The position numbers were made by a program, and so were the translations under genes. 64,000 nt of DNA from an uncultured Kangiella sp. (GTDB lineage: Bacteria > Pseudomonadota > Gammaproteobacteria > Enterobacterales > Kangiellaceae), in the NCBI GenBank assembly GCA_947498625.1, contig CANMKR010000003.1, forward strand, positions 124,001 to 188,000, read 5' to 3'. The notes under the pieces were generated by a model, which saw only the letters and a list, made by a program, of their open reading frames with translations, was not told where the DNA came from and ran no database searches. Below, one piece after another: positions 53,941 to 63,604 of the stretch; position 1 is the first letter of the stretch, and every line of letters begins with the position of its first letter.

Positions 53941-54519
53941 TTAGAACAATAACTTTTGCACAGGAGCAAAGGATCGACGATGAATGGGAGTAATTCCTAA
54001 AGTTTGAATGGCCTCTCGATGTTGCTTGGTTGGATAGCCTTTATGCTTGGCAAATCCATAACCAGGATAGCGTTGATCCATTTCTACCATTTCCTTGTCT
54101 CTAGCAACCTTTGCAATAATTGAAGCGGCACTGATACAAGCTTCTTTTGAGTCGCCTTTGATAATCGCTTCCATCGGACACGCTAAGTCAGGTAATTTAT
54201 TACCATCAATTAATGCCAATTGTGGGAATTGATTTAAGGTTTCTACCGCTCGTTTCATCGCCAATAAACTCGCCTGCAAAATATTGAGCTGATCAATCTC
54301 TTCTATTTCTGCTCGAGCAATTGACCATGCCAATGCATTTCTTTTAATTTCTTCGGAAAGCGCTTCCCTTTTTGCTTGAGACAGTTTTTTTGAGTCGGCT
54401 AAACCTAGGATTGGTTTTTGTGAATCTAGAATAACAGCCGCCGCTACCACAGGGCCTGCTAGGGGTCCTCGGCCAACTTCATCGACTCCTGCAATAAACT
54501 GAAACTGTTCTCGATTCAT
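53941..54519 (-). CDS. rnhB: Ribonuclease HII
   Basis: It cuts RNA in RNA-DNA hybrids at the junction of ribonucleotides. The 192 residues have the acidic active-site start [24 protein letters not shown], the central [10 protein letters not shown] aspartate and the C-terminal segment [13 protein letters not shown]. It lies between lpxB (16 bases) and dnaE, the standard order. Confidence 0.96.
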   Translation of the reverse strand: MNREQFQFIAGVDEVGRGPLAGPVVAAAVILDSQKPILGLADSKKLSQAKREALSEEIKRNALAWSIARAEIEEIDQLNILQASLLAMKRAVETLNQFPQLALIDGNKLPDLACPMEAIIKGDSKEACISAASIIAKVARDKEMVEMDQRYPGYGFAKHKGYPTKQHREAIQTLGITPIHRRSFAPVQKLLF

Positions 54520-54535
54520 AAGATGGCTTATCTAT

Positions 54536-55744
54536 TTATTCCGGCGGCAACAAATTCTGCTGAGCGAACCAATCTTGAATATAGCTAGCAGCATAGACGT
54601 CAGCATTTTTTCTTAGCTTTTGATGCCATTCCATGAATTTGAGCAAGGTATATTCCCAACGTTGAGGATCTGCATCTAACCAAGCTCTTATCTCGCTAAA
54701 CAGTGCATCAGGAGTGCATTCATGTTGCACAGCTTCAGGAATTAAAGTTTCTCCTGTTAGAAGATTAGGAATTGAGTAGTTATCAATAATCAATAGTTTC
54801 TTATAAATGCGATAACTCAGTTCTCCAAACTTATAGGCCACAACCATTGGTCGCTTGATAAGCATCCCTTCTAAAGTAGCTGTTCCTGAAGCCATTAAAA
54901 TCAAGTCAGATGCAGCCATAGCAACTCGTGACTGACCGTCAATCAATTGAATTTCTGGAAGTTCATTTTCCTGCTTAATTGCCTGTTGAAACTGTTCCTT
55001 ACGCAAATCATTAGCCATCGGCGCAACAAATTTTATATCTGGATAAAATCGATTCACTAACTTAAGTGACTTTAAAAAGTCTTGCGCTAAGAACTTAATC
55101 TCGCTGCCACGCGAACCTGGCATCACACAAATGTAGCGACTATTTTCTTCTAAGCCTAGAGTTCTTTTGGCTTCGGTTTTATCGGTATATAAAGGAATTT
55201 CATCAGCTAAAGTATGGCCAACACAAGTGTTATCGATGAAGTGCTTGTCATAAATCTTTTGTTCAAAGGGGAACAGACACAACATCAAATCTACAGCTTT
55301 TTTAATCTTGACGATGCGTTTAGGCCGCCATGCCCATACAGAAGGGCTAACATAGTGAACAGTTTTAACATCTGCTGATTTCAGCTTAAGTGCTAAACCT
55401 ATATTAAATTCTGGCGCATCAATTCCAATAAATAAATCAGGCTTATTTGTTTTCCACCGCTTAGCTAATTGCTTTCTAATTTTAAGTAGCTCTGGTAACC
55501 GCTTTAGAATAGGTACTATACCCATGACCGCTAATTTATCCATGGGAAATAAAGATTCACAGCCCTCTTTTACCATTAAAGGTCCGCCAATACCTTCGAT
55601 AACCACATTCCGATTGGCTTTCTTTAATTCTCGAATTAAACCAGCACCTAAAATATCGCCGGATGATTCTCCGGCGACTATAGCAATTCTATTAATTTGA
55701 TTTGCTGCTAGTTTCCCCACAGCAGCTGACAAGCTATGCGGCAT
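54536..55744 (-). CDS. lpxB: Lipid-A-disaccharide synthase
   Basis: It joins UDP-diacylglucosamine and lipid X to the lipid A disaccharide. The GT19 glycosyltransferase of 402 residues begins RIAIVAGESSGDILGAGLIRELK (after a short extra 18-residue stretch) and contains GIDAPEFNIGLALKLK, YVSPSVWAWRPKR and LPGSR-like MPGSRGSEIK. It starts one base after the lpxA stop, in the conserved lpxD-fabZ-lpxA-lpxB operon. Confidence 0.96.
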   Translation of the reverse strand: MPHSLSAAVGKLAANQINRIAIVAGESSGDILGAGLIRELKKANRNVVIEGIGGPLMVKEGCESLFPMDKLAVMGIVPILKRLPELLKIRKQLAKRWKTNKPDLFIGIDAPEFNIGLALKLKSADVKTVHYVSPSVWAWRPKRIVKIKKAVDLMLCLFPFEQKIYDKHFIDNTCVGHTLADEIPLYTDKTEAKRTLGLEENSRYICVMPGSRGSEIKFLAQDFLKSLKLVNRFYPDIKFVAPMANDLRKEQFQQAIKQENELPEIQLIDGQSRVAMAASDLILMASGTATLEGMLIKRPMVVAYKFGELSYRIYKKLLIIDNYSIPNLLTGETLIPEAVQHECTPDALFSEIRAWLDADPQRWEYTLLKFMEWHQKLRKNADVYAASYIQDWFAQQNLLPPE

Positions 55745-55745
55745 C

Positions 55746-56504
55746 TTATCTTAATATCCCTCGAGTAGCACTTTTCAAGAAGTTAATTAAGTCTTTAACT
55801 TTCTCATCGGATAATTGAGACAACTCTTCGATTGCTTCATCAACCTTAAGTGATTTTCTATAAATTAAACGATAGGCTTTTTTAAGCTCACTAATCGATT
55901 CCGATGAAAATCCACGACGCTTTAAGCCTTCACTATTTAAACCATAAGGTGCATTTTCGGCAACCAATATAAATGGCGGAATATCTTTAGAAATAGCACA
56001 ATCCATGCCAATAAAGGCATGAGCCCCAATTTTGCAAAATTGATGAACTTTAGCAAATCCGGACAAAATCACATGGTCGCCTACTACAACATGACCGGCC
56101 AAAGTCGCGTTATTCGACATGATAATATTGTCACCCAACACGCAGTCATGTGCTATGTGTGTGTACGCCATAAACCAGCCATCATTGCCGATTTGAGTAA
56201 CCGACTTATCTTGTACCGTACCTCTATGAACAGTACAGCATTCTCTAAATACATTGCCATCACCTATGATCGTTTTAGTCGGTTCCCCAGCATATTTCTT
56301 ATCTTGATTTTCTTCGCCAATTGAAGAGAATTGATAAAAGCGGTTATTTTTTCCGATCTGGGTATAGTCACCGATTACGACATGCGGTCCTAAGCGAGAT
56401 CCTTCGCCGATCGTTACTTCTTTACCCACAATAGAGTATGGACCAATAATTACATTCTCGGCAATCTTAGCTGTTTCATGAATAATTGCAGTGGGATGAA
56501 TCAT
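55746..56504 (-). CDS. lpxA: UDP-N-acetylglucosamine acyltransferase
   Basis: It adds the first O-linked hydroxyacyl chain of lipid A. The 252 residues are built of left-handed beta-helix hexapeptide repeats and a helical C-terminal part. The catalytic histidine is in YTHIAHDCVLGDNIIMSNNA, and GFAKVHQFCKIGAHAFIG follows. It starts IHPTAIIHETAKIAENV, the family start. GAGGGT precedes the ATG. It follows fabZ by 11 bases. Confidence 0.96.
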   Translation of the reverse strand: MIHPTAIIHETAKIAENVIIGPYSIVGKEVTIGEGSRLGPHVVIGDYTQIGKNNRFYQFSSIGEENQDKKYAGEPTKTIIGDGNVFRECCTVHRGTVQDKSVTQIGNDGWFMAYTHIAHDCVLGDNIIMSNNATLAGHVVVGDHVILSGFAKVHQFCKIGAHAFIGMDCAISKDIPPFILVAENAPYGLNSEGLKRRGFSSESISELKKAYRLIYRKSLKVDEAIEELSQLSDEKVKDLINFLKSATRGILR

Positions 56505-56515
56505 CTTCTACCCTC

Positions 56516-56980
56516 TTAAATTTCTGATTTAGCGCACATTAATTCTGCAGAACAAACCACTTTACCATCAACTCTTGCTTCTGCTTCAAAACGCCATAAG
56601 TTACGTTTACGTTTTAATAGCCTAACAGTCATCACTAACTGATCGCCTGGCTCAACCGGCTTTTTAAAGCGCGCATTATCAATGCCTGCAAAGTAATATA
56701 AAGAGTCATCTGAAGGTAAATCTTCCGTAGTTTTAAAAGACAATATGCCAGTAGCCTGTGCTAAAGCTTCTAACATTAATACTCCAGGAAAAACAGGTCT
56801 ATGCGGGAAATGTCCTGGAAAAAAAGGCTCATTCACAGTAACGTTTTTAATCGCAGTTAAAGTTTCGCCCGGAGTATAATCAATCACTCTATCAATTAGT
56901 AGAAAAGGATAACGATGCGGTAAGTGTTTCATTACCTCATAAATATCCATCGAGTTCATTACTGCATTTTCGCTGTTCAT
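56516..56980 (-). CDS. fabZ: 3-hydroxyacyl-[acyl-carrier-protein] dehydratase
   Basis: It dehydrates 3-hydroxyacyl-ACP in fatty acid synthesis. The 154-residue hotdog-fold protein has [14 protein letters not shown] at the N-terminus and the catalytic pair in [23 protein letters not shown] (His and Glu). It lies between lpxD and lpxA as usual, one base after lpxD. The first ATG is preceded by AGAGAAA; an internal ATG four codons before DIYEV-like sequence is also possible. Confidence 0.96.
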   Translation of the reverse strand: MNSENAVMNSMDIYEVMKHLPHRYPFLLIDRVIDYTPGETLTAIKNVTVNEPFFPGHFPHRPVFPGVLMLEALAQATGILSFKTTEDLPSDDSLYYFAGIDNARFKKPVEPGDQLVMTVRLLKRKRNLWRFEAEARVDGKVVCSAELMCAKSEI

Positions 56981-56981
56981 G

Positions 56982-58028
56982 TTATTTCTCTTTATTTTTT
57001 AATAATGCTAATTCTTTGCTAATGGCTTTTAGCTTACGCCACATATCATCTAATTGTCTAAAACGTACCGCACTTTTTTGCCAGTTTTTATTGGTTTGAA
57101 ACGTTGTTCCTGAGGAATAGACACCGGGCTCAGAAATGGATTTATTGATAAAGGAGCAAGCGGTGATATGTACTTTATCGCAAATGCTCAAGTGTCCAAT
57201 AATACTGACCCTACCGGCAATGGTACAGTTAGCTCCTATTTTGCTACTTCCTGCTACAGCAGTACAACCTGCAATAGCCGTATTTTTTCCAATTTCAACA
57301 TTGTGTGCAATATGGATGTGATTATCCAGAATAACGCCATCAGATATAATAGTGTTTTCTAAAGCTCCGCGATCGATAGCAGTGTGAGCACCAATTTCTA
57401 CATTATCTCCAATAATCACAGAGCCGGTTTGTGGGATCTTTACCCAACTGCCTTTGTCATTAGCATAACCAAAACCATCACTACCAATCACTGCACTAGC
57501 GTGAATCACACAACTATTGCCAACAACAACACTATGGTAACAGACAACATTAGGATAAATCCTACAATTGTCACCAACGATAGTGCCACTGGATATCTGT
57601 GCGCCTGATTCGATGATAGTATTATCACCAATCACCACCTTGTCTCCTAAAGACACAAAGTCACCAATATGGACATTTGCCCCGATCTTAGCCGAGTCAG
57701 AAATCGAACTGAGTGGACTGACACCTGGGCTTGGTACGGGACTTGAATCTAATAGTTGAGATACTTTTGCAAAAGCAAGATACGGGTCTTTTACGATTAA
57801 TATATTCCCTTTGTATCCTTGTGATACTTCTTCTAAATGCTTTGCATTAATGATTAAAGCTGCAGCTTTAGATGATTCAATTTGCGGGATATATTTAGAA
57901 TCATTGATAAAACTGATACTTAAATCATCTGCTTTATCTAACGGCAAAACCGCAGCGATTTCGCACTGCGGTTCTCCAATAAGCTCAGCATCTAATAGCT
58001 GAGTAATTTCATGAAGGCTTTTCTTCAA
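56982..58028 (-). CDS. lpxD: UDP-3-O-(3-hydroxymyristoyl)glucosamine N-acyltransferase
   Basis: It adds the N-linked hydroxyacyl chain in lipid A synthesis. The 348 residues have the N-terminal uridine-binding domain ([19 protein letters not shown] onward), a left-handed beta-helix of hexapeptide repeats with [19 protein letters not shown] carrying the catalytic His, and a C-terminal helix. No ATG is available near the start. I choose the TTG at 58026-58028 because AAGGAG (58034-58039 complement) lies five bases before it; a TTG five codons earlier would put the ribosome binding site inside the gene. Confidence 0.93.
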   Translation of the reverse strand: MKKSLHEITQLLDAELIGEPQCEIAAVLPLDKADDLSISFINDSKYIPQIESSKAAALIINAKHLEEVSQGYKGNILIVKDPYLAFAKVSQLLDSSPVPSPGVSPLSSISDSAKIGANVHIGDFVSLGDKVVIGDNTIIESGAQISSGTIVGDNCRIYPNVVCYHSVVVGNSCVIHASAVIGSDGFGYANDKGSWVKIPQTGSVIIGDNVEIGAHTAIDRGALENTIISDGVILDNHIHIAHNVEIGKNTAIAGCTAVAGSSKIGANCTIAGRVSIIGHLSICDKVHITACSFINKSISEPGVYSSGTTFQTNKNWQKSAVRFRQLDDMWRKLKAISKELALLKNKEK

Positions 58029-58050
58029 AAAGGCTCCTTGCAAGAATAAA

Positions 58051-58551
58051 TTATTTTTTCAACTCAGCTAAAACTTGCTCTGTAAGATCAGGAACAGATG
58101 TGTCAGCAAATAATGCAGCTTGTCTTTCAATTACTAAGTTGAAACCGCCTTTTACCGCTACTGCATCAATAGCTTTTTTAATTTGACCGTTCAATTTTAT
58201 TGCTTCATCACGGCGTGCTTTATCAAAATCATCCTTAGCATTTTTCTGTTTTAATTGAAAATCTGCCATTTTCTTTTCTATTTCTCTACGACTATTAGTC
58301 AACTGGCTTTCAGACATGGTTGCAGAATTTTTTTGAAAATTTTCTTGATCTTTTTTAATAGCTTCAGCTAAACGCTCCATTTCATTTTGACGTCCTGAAA
58401 ATTGCGATTTTAAACGCTGCCCGATTGTCTCGTTTTGTGGCGCTTTAGATTGGATATAGGCTGCATTTACAGTGGCAATTCGTGTTTCAGCTATAGCCGA
58501 AAAAGATACTAAGCTTAAAACACTGGCTATAACTAATATTACTTTATTCAA
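58051..58551 (-). CDS. skp: Periplasmic chaperone Skp/OmpH
   Basis: It holds unfolded outer-membrane proteins in the periplasm for delivery to the Bam complex. The mature part shows the Skp layout: short beta start (TRIATVNAAYIQ), long charged coiled-coil helices and the closing GGFNLVIERQAALFADTSVPDLTEQVL. I choose the TTG at 58549-58551 because AGGAGT precedes it and gives a standard 166-residue precursor with signal peptide NKVILVIASVLSLVSFSAIA. An ATG eight codons upstream lies close to the bamA stop and lacks a good ribosome binding site. It sits between bamA and lpxD. Confidence 0.92.
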   Translation of the reverse strand: MNKVILVIASVLSLVSFSAIAETRIATVNAAYIQSKAPQNETIGQRLKSQFSGRQNEMERLAEAIKKDQENFQKNSATMSESQLTNSRREIEKKMADFQLKQKNAKDDFDKARRDEAIKLNGQIKKAIDAVAVKGGFNLVIERQAALFADTSVPDLTEQVLAELKK

Positions 58552-58578
58552 AATATTACTCCTAATGTAAAACATTAT

Positions 58579-61056
58579 TTAAAAGGTTTGACCAATTGTG
58601 AAGGTGAAAGTTTTAGTTTCATCAAAAATTTGTGAATTAAAAGTTCTCGACAAGCTAAACTGTAATGGTGCGAAAGGAGAATACCATTGTAGTGAAACGC
58701 CATAAGAACCTCTATATCTCGATGCATCACTATAATCTGGAATTCCATTACCATCACTTGAAATAAAATTCAGCCCATCAAATCTAGAGACATCAAATTC
58801 TGTATCCCAAACATTACCTACATCTACAAAGAAACTACTTCTTAAATTGTTATTCTTTTCTGCAAAAGGTATTGGGAAAATCAACTCAAATGAGGCTATA
58901 GCTTTAGCGTTACCCCCTACAGAAAACCTATTATTTATTACTACCGAGTCATTTTCACCAGGTAAAATAATAGTGCCTCCAGGGGTCCCAGGGATCGGGT
59001 TAGTCACAGGTATCGAGTTAATAATTCTAGCCACAGAGTTTGGGCCTACCGTATTACCTTCAAAGCCTCTTAAGGAAGCTGCGCCTCCAGCAAAATAATT
59101 CACAAAGTATGGAAGTCTATCTGTATCACCTAACCCGTCGCCAAACCCAAGACTTGCGCGAATAGAGAATATCCAACCGGAGCTTGCAATTGGGAAGTAA
59201 TGTCGATAATCGTATCCCAGCTTATAATACTCAACATTCCCTACAGGAGTCGCATATTCTAAAGAGACATTATGACTGTAGCCAGCAGTCGGAAAAATAA
59301 ACCGGTTTAACGTGTTTTTTTGCCATGATAAGTTAGCGCTGAAGACTTCAAAATCTACTGTGTCAGTTACCCTAAAATCAGCACCTAAGTCTTCAAAAAA
59401 ATCAATAATCCGCTGATCTTGCTGCCCTTGAATAATTGGGGCTACAAGCTGATTATCTTGATAGTTGAATCCAAAGCTTACATTTGATGTTTCAGAAATG
59501 GGATAGTACAACCCTGCGCCAACAGAAATGGTATCAAGATTCCTGCCAATAGAGTTAAACCCTGAAAAGTCAGTTTCCCTAAAAGATACACTAGTACTTA
59601 ACCCAACTATATCTCCAAAAAAATATGGATCCGAATAATTCAAGCCTATGCTTTTTATAGCTCTGTTTACATTCAAATTGAGCCCAAAAGTCTTGGCTTC
59701 GCCAAAGAAGTTTCTGTTTGTCAGTCCACCAGAAAGCTGCAGACCATAGAAATCATTATAACCCAAGCTTAATGTAGCTTCAGAAGAGTTACGTTCCTTA
59801 ATGTCATAAACAACATCTGCTCTACCAGGCTCTTCTGACTTTTGAACATCTACAGAAATTTCTTCTACAAAAGGCAATCTTTGAATCCGCTGTTTGGTTC
59901 TTTCAATCGAACCAGAAGAAAGAGCTGCACCTTCTTGAAACCTTAATTCGCGTCTAAACACACTCTCATCTGTAGAGACGTTCCCAGTGAAGGATATTTC
60001 ACCTGCATAATACCTATCGCCCGGCTGAACAAGAATACTCAAATCCACTTCATTTGTTTCTTCTAAAAGCTCTGGAAAAACTTTTACTTCAGGAAAAGCG
60101 TAACCGTAAATACCCAAAAGTGATTTTATTTGTGCTTCTAGGAAAGTAGAAAGCTCTTGAGAATAATTATCACCTTTACTAAATGGTGAAAGGCTTTGAT
60201 ATAGCTCTGCGTCCAGTTTTAAATCACCAATAAACTTTACTTCATTGATTTTGTAAATATCTCCTTCAGAAACCACAAGACTGATATAAATATCTTCTCT
60301 ATTATCAGACAACGAAACTAATGTTTTTTCGACATTGAATTTGAGATAACCTCTATCTTTATAGAAAGAACCAAGAGTTTCAATATCTTTATCTAACTTT
60401 TGACTGGAGTATTTATTGTCATCTGTTATAAAACTTAACACCCCTCCTTGAGTCAACTCAAAATTGCTTAACAAAATGTCTTCAGTAAATAGCTTATTGC
60501 CAATGATATTTAGGCTTTTGATTTTTGCTGACTCGCCTTCTTTAATCTTTATTATCAATTGGATGCGGTTTCGGGATTGCTCAATAATTTTTTTATCTAT
60601 ACCTAAGTCATAATGACCATTATTAAAATACTCGCCCGTGATTGCTTGCTCAATCTTATCTAATACAAAGCTATTTAATACTTCTCCCTTGGCCACACCT
60701 GAGCCTTTCATGTTCTCAAGTAATTGCTCGGTTTTTAACACTTTGTTCCCAGTTATCACGATACTGGAAATCACAGGTCTTTCTACCACCAAAAGTTTTA
60801 AGGTATTGCCTTCTTTTTCTAACTTAACAAAGTCAAAATTACCCGTCTTATAAACAGCTCGAATAATGTTCGGTACACGTGCTTCATCTAGAGTCTCGCC
60901 CACGCGAATTGGCAAAGTGGTAAAAAAGGTTCCCAATTCAACTCTTTGCAAACCTTCAACTTGAATATCTTCTACTACAAACGGCTCAATAGCTTGAGCT
61001 TTGGCTGCTGCCAATGAAATCAATAAAACTGTTAATGTTTTTGTTATTAAACGCAT
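58579..61056 (-). CDS. bamA: Outer membrane protein assembly factor BamA
   Basis: It is the core of the machine that inserts beta-barrel proteins in the outer membrane. The 825 residues have a signal peptide (1-22), five POTRA domains (about 27-425; FVVEDIQVEGLQRVELGTFF starts POTRA1) and a 16-stranded barrel with the conserved loop RGFEG of the Omp85 family and the C-terminal strand FTFTIGQTF. It lies between rseP and skp, the standard order. The barrel contains a Pro/Gly-rich loop (NPIPGTPGGTI), perhaps a surface-exposed insertion. Confidence 0.96.
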   Translation of the reverse strand: MRLITKTLTVLLISLAAAKAQAIEPFVVEDIQVEGLQRVELGTFFTTLPIRVGETLDEARVPNIIRAVYKTGNFDFVKLEKEGNTLKLLVVERPVISSIVITGNKVLKTEQLLENMKGSGVAKGEVLNSFVLDKIEQAITGEYFNNGHYDLGIDKKIIEQSRNRIQLIIKIKEGESAKIKSLNIIGNKLFTEDILLSNFELTQGGVLSFITDDNKYSSQKLDKDIETLGSFYKDRGYLKFNVEKTLVSLSDNREDIYISLVVSEGDIYKINEVKFIGDLKLDAELYQSLSPFSKGDNYSQELSTFLEAQIKSLLGIYGYAFPEVKVFPELLEETNEVDLSILVQPGDRYYAGEISFTGNVSTDESVFRRELRFQEGAALSSGSIERTKQRIQRLPFVEEISVDVQKSEEPGRADVVYDIKERNSSEATLSLGYNDFYGLQLSGGLTNRNFFGEAKTFGLNLNVNRAIKSIGLNYSDPYFFGDIVGLSTSVSFRETDFSGFNSIGRNLDTISVGAGLYYPISETSNVSFGFNYQDNQLVAPIIQGQQDQRIIDFFEDLGADFRVTDTVDFEVFSANLSWQKNTLNRFIFPTAGYSHNVSLEYATPVGNVEYYKLGYDYRHYFPIASSGWIFSIRASLGFGDGLGDTDRLPYFVNYFAGGAASLRGFEGNTVGPNSVARIINSIPVTNPIPGTPGGTIILPGENDSVVINNRFSVGGNAKAIASFELIFPIPFAEKNNNLRSSFFVDVGNVWDTEFDVSRFDGLNFISSDGNGIPDYSDASRYRGSYGVSLQWYSPFAPLQFSLSRTFNSQIFDETKTFTFTIGQTF

Positions 61057-61068
61057 TAATTAAATACT

Positions 61069-62406
61069 CTAAAATGTTCGATTTATGTCGTTGTATAGCG
61101 CAATCGCCATGATTGTCAGCAGTAATATGATGCCTATTCGCATACCAAGTTCCATTATTTTTTCAGAAACTGGCTTTCCACGGATTAATTCGGCCAAATA
61201 GTACATTAAATGACCGCCATCTAGCATTGGAATAGGTAATAAGTTCACGAAGCCTAAATTGACGCTTATCATAGCGAGATAAAACAAGAATGCAACCATT
61301 CCTGCTTGTACTACTTGTCCCGCCCCTTGGGCTATACCCACAGGTCCACCTAAGTTTTTGATAGATAGTTTACCTGTCACTAATTTGCCAATGAAACTGG
61401 TAATTCTATTCAGCATGGTCCAAGTCTCTTCCGAGCCTTTTTGCAGTGCTTCAAATAGCCCATATTGAATGGTATTGAATTCGTTAAAGGTCCTTGGAGA
61501 GATACCAATCAAATACCTTATTTGCTCATTTTGCTCGAAGACTTTAGGAGCAATCTCTTTTTGATATTGATAGCCATCCCTTTCATAGGATAAGGTTAAT
61601 GGCTTGCTACCATTCGAATTCATAAATTCTGTAATATCAGACCACTTTTCAATTTTAGTCTCATTCAAAGCGATAACTTTATCACCAATTCTAATGCCTG
61701 CTTCTTCAGCTGCTGATTTTTCAGAAACGTAGCCAATAGAGCTTCCACTGTAGACTCTACTAAAGCTCACGCCCAAAGCATCGACAATAGTTCCTTCATC
61801 AGGCTCTTTCCAATTAGCCACATCAAGATAGATAGTTTTTTTAGCTTCCCCATCAGGAATAAGCTCAATCGCAACTTTATCCTGATTACCAACTTCGCCA
61901 ATTAGTCCAAACACAAAGTCTTCAAGATGTCGTACTTTATTACCATTGACCGAAATTATTTCACTGTTTTCTGGAAATCCGGATTTATAGGCGATTGAAT
62001 CTACTTTGACTTCTGAAATAAACGGTTTACTAATATTGACGCCCATCATATAAACAGCCGCATAAACCAAAATAGCCAATAAGAAATTCGCCATTGGTCC
62101 TGCCAATACAATTAAAATCCGCTTCCAGACTGGCGTTCTATTAAATGCGTAAGGTAAATCTTCTTCTGCTACATTACCTTCTCGCTCATCGACAAATTTT
62201 ACGTAACCACCCAGCGGAATAGGCGCGACGGCAAACTCGGTGCCAGCCTTGTTGTACTTACTCCAAAAAGGCTTACCAAAACCCACCGAGAACCTTAATG
62301 CTTTAACACCTAGTTTTTTAGCCACCCAATAGTGGCCCCACTCATGAAAAGTGACCAAAATACCTAGAAGGATTAGTAATCCAAAAATGCTGTAGAAAAA
62401 GCTCAA
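61069..62406 (-). CDS. rseP: Site-2 protease RseP
   Basis: It cleaves anti-sigma factor RseA in the membrane during the envelope stress response. The 445 residues have the zinc motif HEWGH (H21, E22, H25) in the first membrane segment, two PDZ domains in the periplasm (about 115-310), and a later membrane segment with NLLPIPMLDGGHLMYYLAE that supplies the third metal ligand. Length is typical. It lies between dxr and bamA. Confidence 0.96.
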   Translation of the reverse strand: MSFFYSIFGLLILLGILVTFHEWGHYWVAKKLGVKALRFSVGFGKPFWSKYNKAGTEFAVAPIPLGGYVKFVDEREGNVAEEDLPYAFNRTPVWKRILIVLAGPMANFLLAILVYAAVYMMGVNISKPFISEVKVDSIAYKSGFPENSEIISVNGNKVRHLEDFVFGLIGEVGNQDKVAIELIPDGEAKKTIYLDVANWKEPDEGTIVDALGVSFSRVYSGSSIGYVSEKSAAEEAGIRIGDKVIALNETKIEKWSDITEFMNSNGSKPLTLSYERDGYQYQKEIAPKVFEQNEQIRYLIGISPRTFNEFNTIQYGLFEALQKGSEETWTMLNRITSFIGKLVTGKLSIKNLGGPVGIAQGAGQVVQAGMVAFLFYLAMISVNLGFVNLLPIPMLDGGHLMYYLAELIRGKPVSEKIMELGMRIGIILLLTIMAIALYNDINRTF

Positions 62407-62408
62407 AG

Positions 62409-63599
62409 TTATAACTCGCTAATTATTTGAGTAGTTAATTGTCGCGCTGATAAGTCAGCTGCCAAAACAGCCTCTAAATCCGCTATTTCAGCATAGTCAG
62501 TTTGGCTTAACGTTTGCTGAATCACTTCCGCGATTTGTGTAAAGCCTATTTCTTTTTGCAAAAATGCCTCCACCGCAATTTCATTCGCGGCATTCAAAGT
62601 CGCAGGCATATTGCCGCCGGATTTCATGGCATCAATGGCTAATTTCAAACATGGGAAACGTTTGAAACAAGGTTTATTGAAGGTTAATTGACTAATACTC
62701 ATAAAGTCTAATGGCGCAACGCCAGCATCAACTCGTTCAGGAAATGCCAGGGCATGAGCAATCGGCGTGCGCATATCGGGATTGCCCATTTGCGAAATTA
62801 CTGAGCCATCTTTATAACGAACCATCGAGTGAATAATGCTTTGCGGATGCAAAATCACTTCAATATCCGAAGGCTTTACGTCAAACATCCAACAAGCTTC
62901 GATTAACTCCAATCCTTTATTCATCATAGTGGCAGAGTCAACAGAAATCTTTCTTCCCATATCCCAGTTTGGGTGAGCACAGGCTTCTTCCTGCGTGATC
63001 GACGAGAAATCATCTAACGGCTTATTTAAAAAGGGACCGCCCGAGCCAGTGAGGACAATATTTTCAATCCCACAAGAACGGATCCCTTGTGAAACAAAAT
63101 GCTCAGGTAACGATTGAAATATTGCATTATGCTCGCTGTCGATTGGCAATAAAGTGGCACCCGATTCTTTAACCGCTTGCATAAAGATAGAGCCCGACAT
63201 TACTAAAGCTTCTTTATTGGCAAGCAAGACTTTTTTACTCGCTTTAACCGCAGCTAGCGTGGGTAACAAACCTGCCGCGCCAACAATTGCAGCCATCACT
63301 GTATCTACATCACTATCGCTTGCCACTATAGACAAATCTTCAGCTGTAGATAGAACTTGCGCATTAGAATTATGGCCAGAAAGCGTTACCTTCAACTGCT
63401 CAGCCTTGCTTTCATCGGTTATAACTGCATATCGCGGCTTAAACTGTAAACACTGCTCGGCCAGCAAATCCACATTACGATGCGCTGTTAAGGCAAAAAC
63501 TTGATACTTTTCTGGATGCCGAGAAATTACATTTAAAGTGTTAATACCTATAGAGCCTGTTGCACCAAGAATGGTAATTTGCTCTTTCCTAGAAGACAT
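62409..63599 (-). CDS. dxr: 1-deoxy-D-xylulose 5-phosphate reductoisomerase
   Basis: It makes MEP, the second step of the non-mevalonate isoprenoid pathway. The 396 residues start with the NADPH motif ITILGATGSIGINTL, contain ANKEALVMSG, the metal and substrate site LPIDSEHNAIFQ and TGSGGPF, and the later MGRKISVDSATMMNKGLELIEA. It is normal in length. It lies between cdsA and rseP; two bases separate it from rseP. Confidence 0.96.
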   Translation of the reverse strand: MSSRKEQITILGATGSIGINTLNVISRHPEKYQVFALTAHRNVDLLAEQCLQFKPRYAVITDESKAEQLKVTLSGHNSNAQVLSTAEDLSIVASDSDVDTVMAAIVGAAGLLPTLAAVKASKKVLLANKEALVMSGSIFMQAVKESGATLLPIDSEHNAIFQSLPEHFVSQGIRSCGIENIVLTGSGGPFLNKPLDDFSSITQEEACAHPNWDMGRKISVDSATMMNKGLELIEACWMFDVKPSDIEVILHPQSIIHSMVRYKDGSVISQMGNPDMRTPIAHALAFPERVDAGVAPLDFMSISQLTFNKPCFKRFPCLKLAIDAMKSGGNMPATLNAANEIAVEAFLQKEIGFTQIAEVIQQTLSQTDYAEIADLEAVLAADLSARQLTTQIISEL

Positions 63600-63604
63600 A
63601 AATC

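Noticed and set aside
57136-58002. Plus-strand open frames across lpxD
   Set aside because: The hexapeptide-repeat composition of lpxD leaves other frames open; their translations show no family features.
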